Shown: positions 8,882 to 17,203, counted from the first letter of the stretch. The stretch: 64,000 bases of DNA from Candidatus Methanomethylophilaceae archaeon (GCA_944322255.1 CALUOK010000008.1:20507-84506); one strand, 5' to 3'. Made by a program: numbers and translations. Notes: generated from the sequence alone by a model not told the origin.

Positions 8882-8950
8882 TGATTATATTATAATTCAT
8901 ACTAGAATTCATTATTCTCGATTAGAAAGTATCATTGAAGATTTTAATTT

Positions 8951-9004
8951 GATTTTAATCGATTAGAATTCGATTTTAATCGATTAGAAACTCGATTTTA
9001 AAAA
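8951..9004. repeat. Tandem ~21-bp AT-rich repeat in a promoter
   Basis: Two near-identical copies of GATTTTAATCGATTAGAA (starting 8951 and 8972) plus a truncated third at 8994 lie just upstream of a TATA-like TTTAAATAAATT (about 9005-9016) and the ATG at 9035. Each copy contains the palindrome AATCGATT. Phasing of about two helical turns suggests cooperative binding by a dimer, perhaps by the downstream regulator itself. Confidence 0.55.
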
Positions 9005-9034
9005 TTTAAATAAATTAAAACCAATCTCCTGTTC

Positions 9035-10453
9035 ATGGTAGAGCTCATCTTCCGCGACGATGTGTGCCTCAATCAGGAGGACGAGAACTTCGAGGCGAAG
9101 TCATTCTCCAGAGGGATTCCGGAGTCCCTGTGGGAATCGTACTCCGCATTCGCCAACACATCCGGGGGAACGATCGTCCTCGGACTGGACGAGACCGACC
9201 GCGGACTCGTGGTCGGCGGTGTCAGCAATGCATACGGCATCAGGGACGATCTGTGGAGCACTCTGAACAACCCGCAGAAGGTGAGCGTAAACGTCCTTGT
9301 TGGCAACGATCTCAGGGTGGTGGAGCACGGAGGCAAGGAGCTCATAGTCATGGACGTCTGTGCAGCGGACCGCACGCTCCGTCCAGTCTACATCAGGAAC
9401 GTCAACAGCGGCACCTACAAGCGCAACGGCACGGGGGACTACCACTGCAACGCCGCCGAGATTGCCTCCATGTACCGCGACGCCTCCCCGGACTCGCACG
9501 ACGTCCTGACATCGAGGCTGGCCGGGATGGACGACCTCAATCCGGACTCCATCGAGGCCTACAGGAACATGATGTCCTCGGTCTCCCCCACGAGCGAATG
9601 GCTCACGCAGTCCAAGGACGAGTTCCTGAGGCTGATAGGTGCCGCCAGGACGGAGGACGGGGTTCTGAAGCCGACCCTGGCAGGGCTCATGATGTTCGGG
9701 GAGGACTATGCAATATCAGCGGAGATACCCGGTTTCTCCCTGGACTACAGGGAGTACGAGGACGGAGGCGACGAGTGGACCCTGAGACGTCTCAGCGGCA
9801 CCCCTAACTGGTCCGGGAACCTGTTCGACTTCTACATCTTCGTCACCAACAGGATCCAGCTCCAGGTTGGCACGGGTTTCAAGGTGCCTGACGGGATGAA
9901 CCGCGTCGACGACACGACTCTGGTGAGGGCCCTCAGGGAGATAGTGTCCAACGCCGTCCTGCATGCGGACTACTGGGGGAGGGGCGGGATCGTAATAGAG
10001 GTCCGTCCCGACAGGTTCACGGCGAGGAACCCTGGCACGTTCCGCATCCCTATAGACGAGGCCGAATCCGGAGGCCTCAGCGATCCCAGGAACAGGGCCC
10101 TGTTCAAGATGCTGGGTCTCATAGGCAGGGCGGAGAGGGCCGGGAGCGGGGTCCGCAGCGTGATGCTGTCATGCGAGGCGCTGGGCCTCGGCCGTCCCGA
10201 CATCAGGGAGTCGCAGCGCCCCGACACCGTGACCGTGACGGTCAACCTGAAGGCGACCGAGGAGAGCGGCATGGAGGGAAGGGTCCTGAGGATCATCGGC
10301 GATGACCCGAAGACGACGATGGAGGAGATGTCCGAGGCGCTGGGCATATCCAGAAGCGCCGTCGTGTCGCTGCTCGGAAAACTGCGCGACGATGGCAGGG
10401 TCAGGAGGGTCGGCGGACCCAGGGGCCGCTGGGAAGTGGTTAAGGGTGTTTGA
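9035..10453 (+). CDS. AlbA_2 (Schlafen-like) domain / GHKL-type ATPase transcriptional regulator
   Basis: The N-terminal ~120 residues carry the AlbA_2 pattern: ENFEAKSFSRGIPESLWES, then SAFANTSGGTIVLGLDE. The middle resembles the RecG-like C-terminal ATP-binding module with ALREIVSNAVLHADYWGRG (GHKL Bergerat-like N box) and an AGSGVRSV glycine loop. The last ~65 residues form a winged helix (TMEEMSEALGISRSAVVSLL). This architecture is widespread in archaea as a putative DNA-binding regulator; its ligand is unknown. A TATA box at about -27 suggests a leaderless mRNA. Tandem repeats just upstream may be its operator. It converges with the next gene. Confidence 0.75.
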   Translation: MVELIFRDDVCLNQEDENFEAKSFSRGIPESLWESYSAFANTSGGTIVLGLDETDRGLVVGGVSNAYGIRDDLWSTLNNPQKVSVNVLVGNDLRVVEHGGKELIVMDVCAADRTLRPVYIRNVNSGTYKRNGTGDYHCNAAEIASMYRDASPDSHDVLTSRLAGMDDLNPDSIEAYRNMMSSVSPTSEWLTQSKDEFLRLIGAARTEDGVLKPTLAGLMMFGEDYAISAEIPGFSLDYREYEDGGDEWTLRRLSGTPNWSGNLFDFYIFVTNRIQLQVGTGFKVPDGMNRVDDTTLVRALREIVSNAVLHADYWGRGGIVIEVRPDRFTARNPGTFRIPIDEAESGGLSDPRNRALFKMLGLIGRAERAGSGVRSVMLSCEALGLGRPDIRESQRPDTVTVTVNLKATEESGMEGRVLRIIGDDPKTTMEEMSEALGISRSAVVSLLGKLRDDGRVRRVGGPRGRWEVVKGV

Positions 10454-10467
10454 GCGCTCCGAGCGGA

Positions 10468-10866
10468 TCAGAGCATCTTGGCGCAGGACGGGATCTGCCT
10501 GCAGGCCACGGAGAAGCAGTAGACCTGCACGTCCTTGCCCTGCATCCCCTGCAGCGCCGACTGCCAGTTGATGACGGGCAGGTCGTCGCACATCAGGAAG
10601 TTGCATCTCCTCCCGGAGGCCATCTCCTCGTCCATGTACCTCCTCAGGTCCTTGGGGAAGTCGATGCCGTTGTCGCTCAGGACCTCCCTGTCGATGAAGA
10701 TCGTCTTGGAGTCGGGCTCCTGCCTCTTGATCTCGGCGGTGACCAGGTCGATGAGGCCCTGCAGCCCCTCGGTCCTGAGGCCGGCGATGGTCTTGTATTC
10801 GGGATCCTTGACGTAGTCCTCCAGCTTGTCCCTGGGGTCGCTCTCTGCCGGGCACGCGTATACCAT
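10468..10866 (-). CDS. Conserved-looking hypothetical protein, 132 aa
   Basis: Unrecognised. The protein is soluble with five cysteines: one in the N-terminal YACPAESDP and four in the C-terminal half (RRCNFLMCDD, VYCFSVACRQIPSCAK), the last group suggesting a metal or redox site. The middle (IFIDREVLSDNGIDFPKDLRRYMDEE) is charged and helical. A TATA-like AATAAATATGG about 25 bp upstream of the ATG at 10866 points to a leaderless transcript. Codon use matches the neighbours, and it lies convergent and almost abutting the AlbA_2 gene, so it is likely genuine. Confidence 0.55.
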   Translation of the reverse strand: MVYACPAESDPRDKLEDYVKDPEYKTIAGLRTEGLQGLIDLVTAEIKRQEPDSKTIFIDREVLSDNGIDFPKDLRRYMDEEMASGRRCNFLMCDDLPVINWQSALQGMQGKDVQVYCFSVACRQIPSCAKML

Positions 10867-11026
10867 GAGTGGGAGAATCGCGTCCCACCATATTTATTGG
10901 TGGCACCTTAGGCGTTGGATGATACCATGCCTTTCTGACGATTCTATTTAATTATTCCTAAACAGCCAGACCGTTTCGTTGTAGTGCGGTCACGCTTAAA
11001 TACGCTCGATGTCGATTCTAAGAATC

Positions 11027-11608
11027 ATGTCATTCTTCGACAACACTAAAATCGCCGGGTGGGGCCTGTTCTTCATCGGAATCCTGATGATCATCTCGGC
11101 CATCATCTCCATCTGGCAGGGTGCCACCAAGGAGGGGGACGACAGGCTCGCCCTCGTCGTGGTCGGCATCGGAGCGCTTCTCGCGGCGTTCGTCTACTTC
11201 GGATTCGGAAACAAGGTGCGCAAGGGAGAGATCACCGCCAAGATCGACGTCCTGGCCCAGTTCGTCAAGACCGTCGGAATCGCCACCATCGTCGCCGCCT
11301 TCTTCGCGGCCATCGCCGGTATCTGGGGTGTCAGCGTGTCCACCTGGACCAACGTCATCATCCTGATCATCGGTATCATCATCGTCTGGATCGGCGGCAA
11401 GATCGACGACGGAAAGGCCACCAACTTCGACAAGATCCTCTGGATCCTGCTGGTCGTCATCTTCCTCATCGAGTTCATCCTGAACCTGGCCGGTGCCTTC
11501 GGCGGTGAGTGGTACAGCATCCTCACCTGCATCCTCATGGCCATCGTCTACCTGTACATGCTCGCCTTCATGTTCGACGGCGACGTCAGGAAGAAGATGG
11601 GAATGTAA
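11027..11608 (+). CDS. Small integral membrane protein (about six TM segments)
   Basis: A 193-residue, highly hydrophobic protein. Hydrophobic segments appear near residues 10-30, 45-62, 80-102, 107-126, 140-160 and 165-185, separated by short charged loops (QGATKEGDDRLA, GNKVRKGEITAK, GGKIDDGKATNFDK). The start is ATG 11027 because CTTAAATACG lies ~25-30 bp upstream, consistent with a leaderless mRNA. It resembles the DUF308/HdeD-like proteins downstream in style but I cannot align it convincingly. Function unknown. Confidence 0.55.
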   Translation: MSFFDNTKIAGWGLFFIGILMIISAIISIWQGATKEGDDRLALVVVGIGALLAAFVYFGFGNKVRKGEITAKIDVLAQFVKTVGIATIVAAFFAAIAGIWGVSVSTWTNVIILIIGIIIVWIGGKIDDGKATNFDKILWILLVVIFLIEFILNLAGAFGGEWYSILTCILMAIVYLYMLAFMFDGDVRKKMGM

Positions 11609-11735
11609 GGTCCCGGAACACGATCCACAAACCTCTTACCTAAACCTCTTAACTTTCTTTTGAGTCCGTTCAAAACCGACGGTTTCCCAGCAAACCCTTA
11701 TCTCCGCGCTCCCGGATACTCGGTGCGGTGCTACA

Positions 11736-12266
11736 ATGGAAGTAACCATAGAGAAGTTCAACCCGTGGAAGGACTCCCTCATATCCGGCATCTTCCTGCT
11801 GATCATCGGGATCATCATGGTCGCCCTCCAGGGCGAGTCCCTGAGCATCATCCTGATCATCGCGGGTATCCTGTGCGTGGTTATGGGAGCGTTCACGCTC
11901 TACGGAGGTCTCAAGTCCAAGTTCACCCCGACGCTCGTGATGGGCGCCATCGTCCTGGTCATCGGACTGGCCCTGCTGCTGGTCACCGGCCTGGTCGAGG
12001 ACTTCATGATGGCCATGCTCTGCATCGCGGTCATACTGATCGGACTGGTCACCCTGCTGGGCATGGGCGGCGGATTCGCCGTCGCCAAGGGCAGCAGGAT
12101 CATCACCGTGATCATCGGGATCCTGATGGTCGTGGTCGGTATCTACGGCCTCCTCAACCTGGACGGCGCCGCCGACCTGGTGATGACCGTCATCGGAATC
12201 ATCCTGATCATCGCGGGAGTGCTCCAGCTGGTCGAGTTCTACCAGCTGAAGAAGATCTCCTCGTGA
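11736..12266 (+). CDS. DUF308/HdeD-like membrane protein
   Basis: 176 residues with six closely spaced hydrophobic segments and repeated IxxIIxGIxxVxxG patterns (for example LLIIGIIMVALQGE, ILIIAGILCVVMGAF, IIGILMVVVGIYGL), characteristic of the HdeD/DUF308 family of small membrane proteins. An internal duplication of three-helix units is apparent. In enterobacteria HdeD relates to acid stress; in archaea the role is unknown. A paralogue lies at 12664-13167. Confidence 0.65.
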   Translation: MEVTIEKFNPWKDSLISGIFLLIIGIIMVALQGESLSIILIIAGILCVVMGAFTLYGGLKSKFTPTLVMGAIVLVIGLALLLVTGLVEDFMMAMLCIAVILIGLVTLLGMGGGFAVAKGSRIITVIIGILMVVVGIYGLLNLDGAADLVMTVIGIILIIAGVLQLVEFYQLKKISS

Positions 12267-12289
12267 GATAAACCGTAAATGGGTTCCGG

Positions 12290-12306
12290 CCCCGGCGATG
12301 CCGGGG
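12290..12306. terminator. GC hairpin between convergent genes
   Basis: CCCCGGC-GAT-GCCGGGG, a 7-bp perfect stem, lies between the stop of the DUF308 gene (12266) and the stop of the convergent parvulin gene (12331). It could terminate either. Confidence 0.5.
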
Positions 12307-12330
12307 TCCGGTTCCCGGAAAACATCCGGC

Positions 12331-12612
12331 TCACTTCTGGCCGGTGATCTTTATGATGTGGTACCCGAACTCGGTCTTCACCGGTCCGACCACGTCGCCG
12401 GTCTTGCCGCTGAAGCAGGCCTGTTCGAACTCGGGGACCATCTGGCCCTTGCCGAACCACCCCAGGTTCCCGCCCTTGGACTTGGAGGGGCACTTGGAGA
12501 ACCTCTTGGCCAGCTCGGCGAAGTCCTCGCCCTTGGCGATGCGGTCCATGATCTTCTGTGCGTCCTTCTCGCTTCCCACGAGGATGTGCGATGCGCTGAC
12601 TGATTTGACCAT
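12331..12612 (-). CDS. Parvulin-type peptidyl-prolyl isomerase
   Basis: A 93-residue single-domain PpiC parvulin. SASHILVGSEKDA opens the fold, ELAKRFSKCPSKSKGGNLGWFGKGQMVPEF carries the conserved S-x-C-PS-x-GG-LG-f motif (split here by description), and EFGYHIIKI supplies the C-terminal active-site His. No signal peptide or chaperone domain is present, so it is cytoplasmic. It probably catalyses Xaa-Pro isomerisation. It shares a promoter region with the divergent DUF308 gene. Confidence 0.9.
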   Translation of the reverse strand: MVKSVSASHILVGSEKDAQKIMDRIAKGEDFAELAKRFSKCPSKSKGGNLGWFGKGQMVPEFEQACFSGKTGDVVGPVKTEFGYHIIKITGQK

Positions 12613-12631
12613 GCATGTCGCATCGCGCTCT

Positions 12632-12641
12632 GGTTTATAAG
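12632..12641. promoter_or_regulatory. Shared TATA element for divergent genes
   Basis: GTTTATAAGG lies 23-32 bp upstream of ATG 12664 on the plus strand. Its complement CCTTATAAAC lies 20-29 bp upstream of ATG 12612 on the minus strand. One near-symmetrical TATA box could therefore serve both leaderless transcripts. Confidence 0.45.
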
Positions 12642-12663
12642 GGTTAGAACCCTTCCGTCAACC

Positions 12664-13167
12664 ATGGGAAGGGAAGTGGACAGGGTCTCGCCGACGAGGG
12701 ATCCGCTCGCCACCGCTGTGCTCATGCTCTTCGTCGGACTGATAATGGTTGTCCTGGGCGCCGGGGCCATCCAGATTGTGGTGGTCTTCGCCGGTGTGAT
12801 GATGATCGTCTACGGATCGTCGCACATCAGCCGCGGCATCCGCGGGAACGCGTCCACGGACCTGGTAATAGGGATACTCCTGGCAATCGTGGGTCTGCTC
12901 CTGGTGGTGGCCACCGGCTCCATGACCCAGATCCTCATAATCGTGGTGGGCCTGTTCCTGATGGTCCTGGGCATCCTTGCCATAGTCGGCAACCTGGACT
13001 CTGGCGGCCGCAGGCGCACCGTGGCCCTGGTCGTCGGCATAGTGATGATCGTCCTGGGCGTCCTGCTGGTGGCGTACCCCGGCGGGACGACGGACACGTT
13101 CATCAGGATCCTGGGCGTGGTGATGGTTGTCGCCGCGTCCCTCAGCGTGTACACGTACGCGCGTTGA
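12664..13167 (+). CDS. DUF308/HdeD-like membrane protein
   Basis: 167 residues, six hydrophobic segments with paired glycine patterns (FVGLIMVVLGAGAI, GILLAIVGLLLVVATG, GIVMIVLGVLLVAYPGG). It is homologous in layout to the protein at 11736-12266, the two flanking the parvulin gene. It ends with a short charged tail (YTYAR). A TATA box ~27 bp upstream of the ATG supports this start. Function unknown. Confidence 0.65.
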   Translation: MGREVDRVSPTRDPLATAVLMLFVGLIMVVLGAGAIQIVVVFAGVMMIVYGSSHISRGIRGNASTDLVIGILLAIVGLLLVVATGSMTQILIIVVGLFLMVLGILAIVGNLDSGGRRRTVALVVGIVMIVLGVLLVAYPGGTTDTFIRILGVVMVVAASLSVYTYAR

Positions 13168-13204
13168 GGATACCTAAATAAAATCTTCCGCCATACACCC
13201 AGTG

Positions 13205-14728
13205 ATGAAAGGGATGAACAAGGCGATCGTGGGGATCGTCTTCGGTATTGCACTCATATACGCGGCGCTGTCGCTGATGCTGACGGTGCTAAACCTCATG
13301 GACACGGGCACGGTGTCCATGTTCCTGTTCCTGCCCCACGGAGGGGAGCTGGGAGTGGACCTGGGGGACTACCTCGGGTTCCTCGTCGAGCCGTACGACT
13401 CGTTCCTCTCCCTGGTGGGCGTCACGGTCACCGGCGACGCCGGGACCCTGAAGATCATAGAGCTAGTCCTCGTGGTGGCCGGGTTCGCACTGGCCGCGGC
13501 CGGGATGGTCACCAGGCCGTCCCTGGACTGCACAGGGACCAACAACCCCGCCCAGTACCTCTGGACCCACAGGCCCGGAGCGGCCGCGAGGTGCCTGACC
13601 GCCCCCTGGGGACTCCTGACCGCATGCTGGCGCAGGTCGAAGCCGCTGGTCATCGTACCGATAGTACTGCTCCCGTTCTACGCCTCCTGGGCCCTGATGA
13701 TGACCGTGTTCCTCATCATCCCGTTCGCGGTCATGCGCGCGGTCATCGGTGCCAGGATCAGGTCGGCCGCCAAGCGCGAGGGGAGGGAGTACGAGAAGTC
13801 CACCCAGTACGCCGTCTGCCCCAAGTGCAAGAGGAACTTCGTCAGGCCCAAGGTCAAGTGCAAGTGCGGCCTGGACCTGGACTACCCCGTTCCCAACGCC
13901 TACGGCTACAAGTACCACGTGTGCAACAACGGCCACGAGATCCCCTGCACCTCCGGAAAGAGGTCCAATCTCAGGACCATCTGCCCCTACTGCGGCGCGG
14001 ACATCGAGACCAGGGAGGCCATGCCCGTGTCCGTGGCCATGGTAGGAGCCGTGGGGTCCGGCAAGACCACCATGATGCTGGCCGCCGTGGACACCATAAC
14101 CAAGATGGCCAGGACCAGGGACGTGTCCGTGGAGGCGGTCACCCCCGGAGTGTCCAAGCAGGCCGTCATGGCCAAGGACGTGGCCCCGAAGACAGCCCCC
14201 GGGGAGCTGGACACCGAGTGCCTGTTCCTCAGGTCCAGGACCATGCAGGACAAGGAGCTGATGATAAACGACATCTCCGGCCAGGAGTTCGAGCCCAGGG
14301 AGGGGAAGGCGCTGTTCGAGGAGTACTACACCTACACCGACGGGATAGTGTTCGCCTTCGACCCCATGTCGCTGACCAGGCAGAGGAGGGGGGCTATGCC
14401 AATGGACGTCTTCGAGTCGTTCCACTTCATGTACTCCCAGATCACCGGGACCAGCCCCAACAAGGTCTCCGACGTGCCCATGGCAGTCGTGGCCACGAAG
14501 AACGACATCGTCAGCCCCCGTCTGGCGGACAAGGACGTCAGGAGGTTCCTCATCGAGAACGGCCAGGACGGGTTCGTCAGGGTTCTGGAGTCTCTGTTCT
14601 CGGATGTGAGGTACTTCGCGGTGTCGTCATACGGCGACGACTGCATGTCCGCTGCGAAACCGTTCTGGTGGATCGTCTCCAAGACGGACCAGGAGCTGGC
14701 CGGCGCCGTGCCCATCGAGATGGACTGA
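13205..14728 (+). CDS. Membrane-anchored zinc-ribbon P-loop GTPase
   Basis: The 507-residue protein has three parts. Residues ~1-190 contain several transmembrane helices (near 5-30, 85-105 and 150-180). Residues ~200-275 hold treble-clef/zinc-ribbon cysteine pairs (CPKC, CKCG, CNNGHEIPC, CPYCG). From ~278 a P-loop domain begins with MVGAVGSGKTT, followed by NDISGQEF as a likely Walker B/switch region (DxxG-like) and VATKNDIV as the G4 NKxD-like motif. This resembles the TRAFAC double-GTPase families linked to zinc ribbons. It is probably a membrane signalling GTPase. ATG 13205 is preferred over GTG 13202; AATAAAATC ~28 bp upstream is TATA-like. Confidence 0.65.
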   Translation: MKGMNKAIVGIVFGIALIYAALSLMLTVLNLMDTGTVSMFLFLPHGGELGVDLGDYLGFLVEPYDSFLSLVGVTVTGDAGTLKIIELVLVVAGFALAAAGMVTRPSLDCTGTNNPAQYLWTHRPGAAARCLTAPWGLLTACWRRSKPLVIVPIVLLPFYASWALMMTVFLIIPFAVMRAVIGARIRSAAKREGREYEKSTQYAVCPKCKRNFVRPKVKCKCGLDLDYPVPNAYGYKYHVCNNGHEIPCTSGKRSNLRTICPYCGADIETREAMPVSVAMVGAVGSGKTTMMLAAVDTITKMARTRDVSVEAVTPGVSKQAVMAKDVAPKTAPGELDTECLFLRSRTMQDKELMINDISGQEFEPREGKALFEEYYTYTDGIVFAFDPMSLTRQRRGAMPMDVFESFHFMYSQITGTSPNKVSDVPMAVVATKNDIVSPRLADKDVRRFLIENGQDGFVRVLESLFSDVRYFAVSSYGDDCMSAAKPFWWIVSKTDQELAGAVPIEMD

Positions 14729-14735
14729 AACCACT

Positions 14736-14753
14736 GCCCGCCTCCGGGCGGGC
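14736..14753 (+). terminator. Hairpin terminator after the GTPase gene
   Basis: GCCCGCC-TCCG-GGCGGGC, a 7-bp perfect stem starting 8 bp after the stop, followed by a pyrimidine-rich tract (TCTCTTTCTTT). Confidence 0.65.
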
Positions 14754-14872
14754 GCAGATCTCTTTCTTTGCTGGCCATGTCGCCGGTGATCAGAATTCTG
14801 ATCCGCCGACGATCTTCATGTTTGGACCCCCGTCCAAGGGGATTTCTATCCGGGGTTAGACGACCATCGGAA

Positions 14873-15034
14873 TCAGTCGTAGCGGCGGTAGGGGTTCATG
14901 GTGATCCAGTTCCAGAACCTCTGCAATCTGGTCCTCTTCACACCCTCTCTCCGTTCCCTCTCTTCCAGGGCCTCTTTGGCATGTTCAGCCAGTTCCTTCT
15001 TCGTGTACAGACGTACGCCATTGATTTCGATCAT
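14873..15034 (-). CDS. 53-aa basic small protein, copy 1 of a repeated family
   Basis: It encodes a 53-residue basic protein starting MIEINGVRLYTKKELAEHAK, with a charged central helix (EALEERERREGVKR) and the C-terminal motif TRLQRFWNWITMNPYRRYD. Two further gapless 53-residue copies lie at 19195-19356 and 19429-19590, conserved at TK/RRE...KRTR(L/W)QRF(W/R)NWI...PYRR(Y/F)D. Conservation of frame and length with diverging third positions shows it is coding. The ATG overlaps the stop of the upstream 3-TM gene (ATGA), so the two are translationally coupled. No family recognised; an amphipathic membrane- or nucleic-acid-binding peptide is plausible. Confidence 0.7.
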   Translation of the reverse strand: MIEINGVRLYTKKELAEHAKEALEERERREGVKRTRLQRFWNWITMNPYRRYD

Positions 15035-15516
15035 TGAATAACCCCCAGTGTGAACAGGGACATGCCTAAGCCGAACAGGATTATCTCAACATTCCATAGT
15101 TTGTTCATCCGACTGTGTTTCATGATGTTGTATTCGAGAGAACCGAGTCTGCTCTCGATAACGATATCGATAGCTGACTGTAGATTATTAAACCTTACCT
15201 TATGATTTATAAATGAGATTCCAAGGAGGGTTTTGCCACTCTGGTTTATGATTATGATGCAAAGCGATATGGACATCAGCATCAGGACTATGACCAGTTG
15301 ATGAATGTAGCTGTCAAAGCCCATGCATGCGACGATGATCGCACATGCTAGGGAAGCCACGATGGACGAGCCTGTACGATACCCTTCGATCTCACTCAAT
15401 ACAGTGTCGTTCTGGTATCCGACCTCGTATAAGATGAACCAGGCTGTTCTCTCGCGCACCATATCTGCGATTTCTCGTCTAAGTGATTTAAACCAGTATG
15501 CGTGCAGGCACGTCAC
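15031..15516 (-). CDS. Three-TM membrane protein paired with the 53-aa protein
   Basis: A 161-residue protein with an N-terminal amphipathic/charged region (FKSLRREIADMVRERTAW), TM1 at ~51-68, TM2 at ~72-92, a ~50-residue cytosolic-type linker (INHKVRFNNLQSAIDIVIE...) and TM3 at ~142-160 ending directly at the C-terminus (GLGMSLFTLGVIQ). The same topology and C-terminal motif occur in the protein at 57185-57733. The start is uncertain: GTG 15516 is used, no Shine-Dalgarno is visible, and Met19 is an alternative. Function unknown. Base composition is AT-richer than the housekeeping genes. Confidence 0.6.
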   Translation of the reverse strand: MTCLHAYWFKSLRREIADMVRERTAWFILYEVGYQNDTVLSEIEGYRTGSSIVASLACAIIVACMGFDSYIHQLVIVLMLMSISLCIIIINQSGKTLLGISFINHKVRFNNLQSAIDIVIESRLGSLEYNIMKHSRMNKLWNVEIILFGLGMSLFTLGVIQ

Positions 15517-15698
15517 AAAGTCTGTTTCACTGATGTTAGGGATTATAGGGTGTTATGGAATCGACAACTCGAAACTCATAATGATGATGGATAGAATTTA
15601 CAGGTTATAGCATTGAAGAATCAGATCACAACATCATTTCATGCCTAAAAATCTTCATATTTTTCATAAAATTCGATTGATTATACCCATACCCCCTA

Positions 15699-15715
15699 TT
15701 GGATTATACATCCAA
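15699..15715. promoter_or_regulatory. Operator palindrome TTGGAT-TATAC-ATCCAA
   Basis: Exact match (12/12) to the window-wide 17-bp consensus. It lies 57-73 bp upstream of the binding-protein start at 15772, one of two copies in this promoter. Confidence 0.7.
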
Positions 15716-15746
15716 ATCACTAAATACCCATTTCAGTCATGCCTAA

Positions 15747-15763
15747 TTGGATATAGCATCCAA
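15747..15763. promoter_or_regulatory. Operator palindrome TTGGAT-ATAGC-ATCCAA
   Basis: Exact match to the consensus. It occupies -25 to -9 relative to ATG 15772, where the TATA box of a leaderless transcript would be (GGATATAG), so occupancy should exclude TBP or polymerase. Centres of the two copies are 48 bp apart. Confidence 0.7.
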
Positions 15764-15771
15764 GTGATTGA

Positions 15772-17187
15772 ATGAACAAGAAGTTTGTTGCATTGGTGGT
15801 AGTCGCCATCGTCCTGGTCGCGGCGGTGGTCGCCGTCGCAGCCAATACCAAATCCGGAAGCGGCGGGTCGGACGAAATCGATCTCGTTTCTAGCGGAAAC
15901 TACCTGAAGATCTTCGGGAACGCGAACGGGGACCATCTGATCGATGAGACCGACGTGAACATTATCCAAGATTACATCAATGGAGACGTCAAGGATTCAG
16001 ATCTGATCAGAGTCACTGAAGAGGATAACGGAAACGTGTATTATCTGGCGGATGCGAATCTCGATGGCACCGTTGATGAGAAGGACATCAGTTATCTCAG
16101 GGGGATCATCGACAGAACCGGGGAGGAGATGAGTCTGATCGATACATTCGGCCATCTTGTCACGGTTCCCATGACTAGCAACCGCATCATTTGCGATTAT
16201 TTCGCCACTGCGGAACTGCTGATGCTGGTTGGTGTCCAGGACAAAATCGTCGGAGCCAGCAATGCGCTCATGGTCCTCTCTGACTATTACCTGCAGGGAG
16301 CTGATTTGGACAACGTGGTGAATTTCTACAGCAGGACCGCACCCGACTACGAGGCTGTGGCCGAGGCGAATCCTGACATCTGGGTCGTATCGGAAGATTA
16401 TGCGCCGACATACGGCAACAATGTCAACTGCCCAGTTGTCGGGCTGGACAGCCTTGTGTTCGATTTCGAGGATATCTATTCCAGCAGTCCGATCATGTCT
16501 GCTCTTCTCGCAGGGTATATTTTCAACAATGTGGACAAGGCAATAGAGTATGTCAACTGGTATCTGGAGAAGTGGGATATGCTCTACTCGGTGACCTCAC
16601 AGCTCTCCGATGATGAGAAGCCCACCGTCTTCTGCACAGGGTATGACAACCATGTAGTGGATCAGAGTGTGAACCAGTGTCGTGTCTTCCTCAGCAATAC
16701 CGTGCCGTACAAGGCTGTGGAGCTCGCCGGTGGGAAGAACATCATAGATGATTGCTCATCACTGCCAGATCCCAAGCCCAGGCCCACTTCCAATGTCAAT
16801 ATGGAGTTGGAATGGATATCGGAGCAGAAGTACGATTACATGTTCGTCCACTGCACCAAGTACACCGGTTCCGGGGGAATATCCTCGACCGTTCCAGACC
16901 ACGGCTATACCTGCCATGATCCTTCCGAATACAGGGCAGCACAGGATGGGCTGGGAGATATCGTGCCATTCTCGAACAGCTGCGATCCCGACAACATGTA
17001 TCTGATGCCGGGCGACTACATGAACGGGGCATCTGGAGGCATACTGTCTGCAATCGAAATCGCCAGTGTCATCCATCCCGAACTGTTCCCGGATCTGGAT
17101 GTTCTGGAGGAACAGCAGGAGTACATCGATCTGATGGGATTCGACTACGACGTTCATCAGGGCGTGTTCTTCCTGGAGAATGCTTAA
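15772..17187 (+). CDS. ABC transporter substrate-binding protein with dockerin-like repeats
   Basis: A 471-residue extracellular solute-binding protein. Residues 5-25 are a hydrophobic N-terminal anchor or signal without a lipobox Cys. Residues ~44-120 hold two dockerin-type calcium loops (GNANGDHLIDETD and ADANLDGTVDEKD, each followed by a helix). From ~125 a FecB/BtuF-like domain begins (DTFGHLVTVPMTSNRIIC). Such proteins bind ferric siderophores, heme or cobamides. Permease and ATPase genes follow at once, separated by a small hairpin. Two operators lie upstream. G+C looks lower than in the hem and cbi operons, and direct repeats flank the cassette, hinting at separate ancestry. Confidence 0.8.
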   Translation: MNKKFVALVVVAIVLVAAVVAVAANTKSGSGGSDEIDLVSSGNYLKIFGNANGDHLIDETDVNIIQDYINGDVKDSDLIRVTEEDNGNVYYLADANLDGTVDEKDISYLRGIIDRTGEEMSLIDTFGHLVTVPMTSNRIICDYFATAELLMLVGVQDKIVGASNALMVLSDYYLQGADLDNVVNFYSRTAPDYEAVAEANPDIWVVSEDYAPTYGNNVNCPVVGLDSLVFDFEDIYSSSPIMSALLAGYIFNNVDKAIEYVNWYLEKWDMLYSVTSQLSDDEKPTVFCTGYDNHVVDQSVNQCRVFLSNTVPYKAVELAGGKNIIDDCSSLPDPKPRPTSNVNMELEWISEQKYDYMFVHCTKYTGSGGISSTVPDHGYTCHDPSEYRAAQDGLGDIVPFSNSCDPDNMYLMPGDYMNGASGGILSAIEIASVIHPELFPDLDVLEEQQEYIDLMGFDYDVHQGVFFLENA

Positions 17188-17189
17188 AC

Positions 17190-17203
17190 GGGGATTCGTC
17201 CCC
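17190..17203 (+). terminator. Hairpin between binding-protein and permease genes
   Basis: GGGGA-TTCG-TCCCC starts 2 bp after the stop of the binding-protein gene. Probably an attenuator or 3'-end stabiliser giving more binding protein than permease. Similar hairpins follow the other two binding-protein genes (39569, 50830). Confidence 0.45.
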
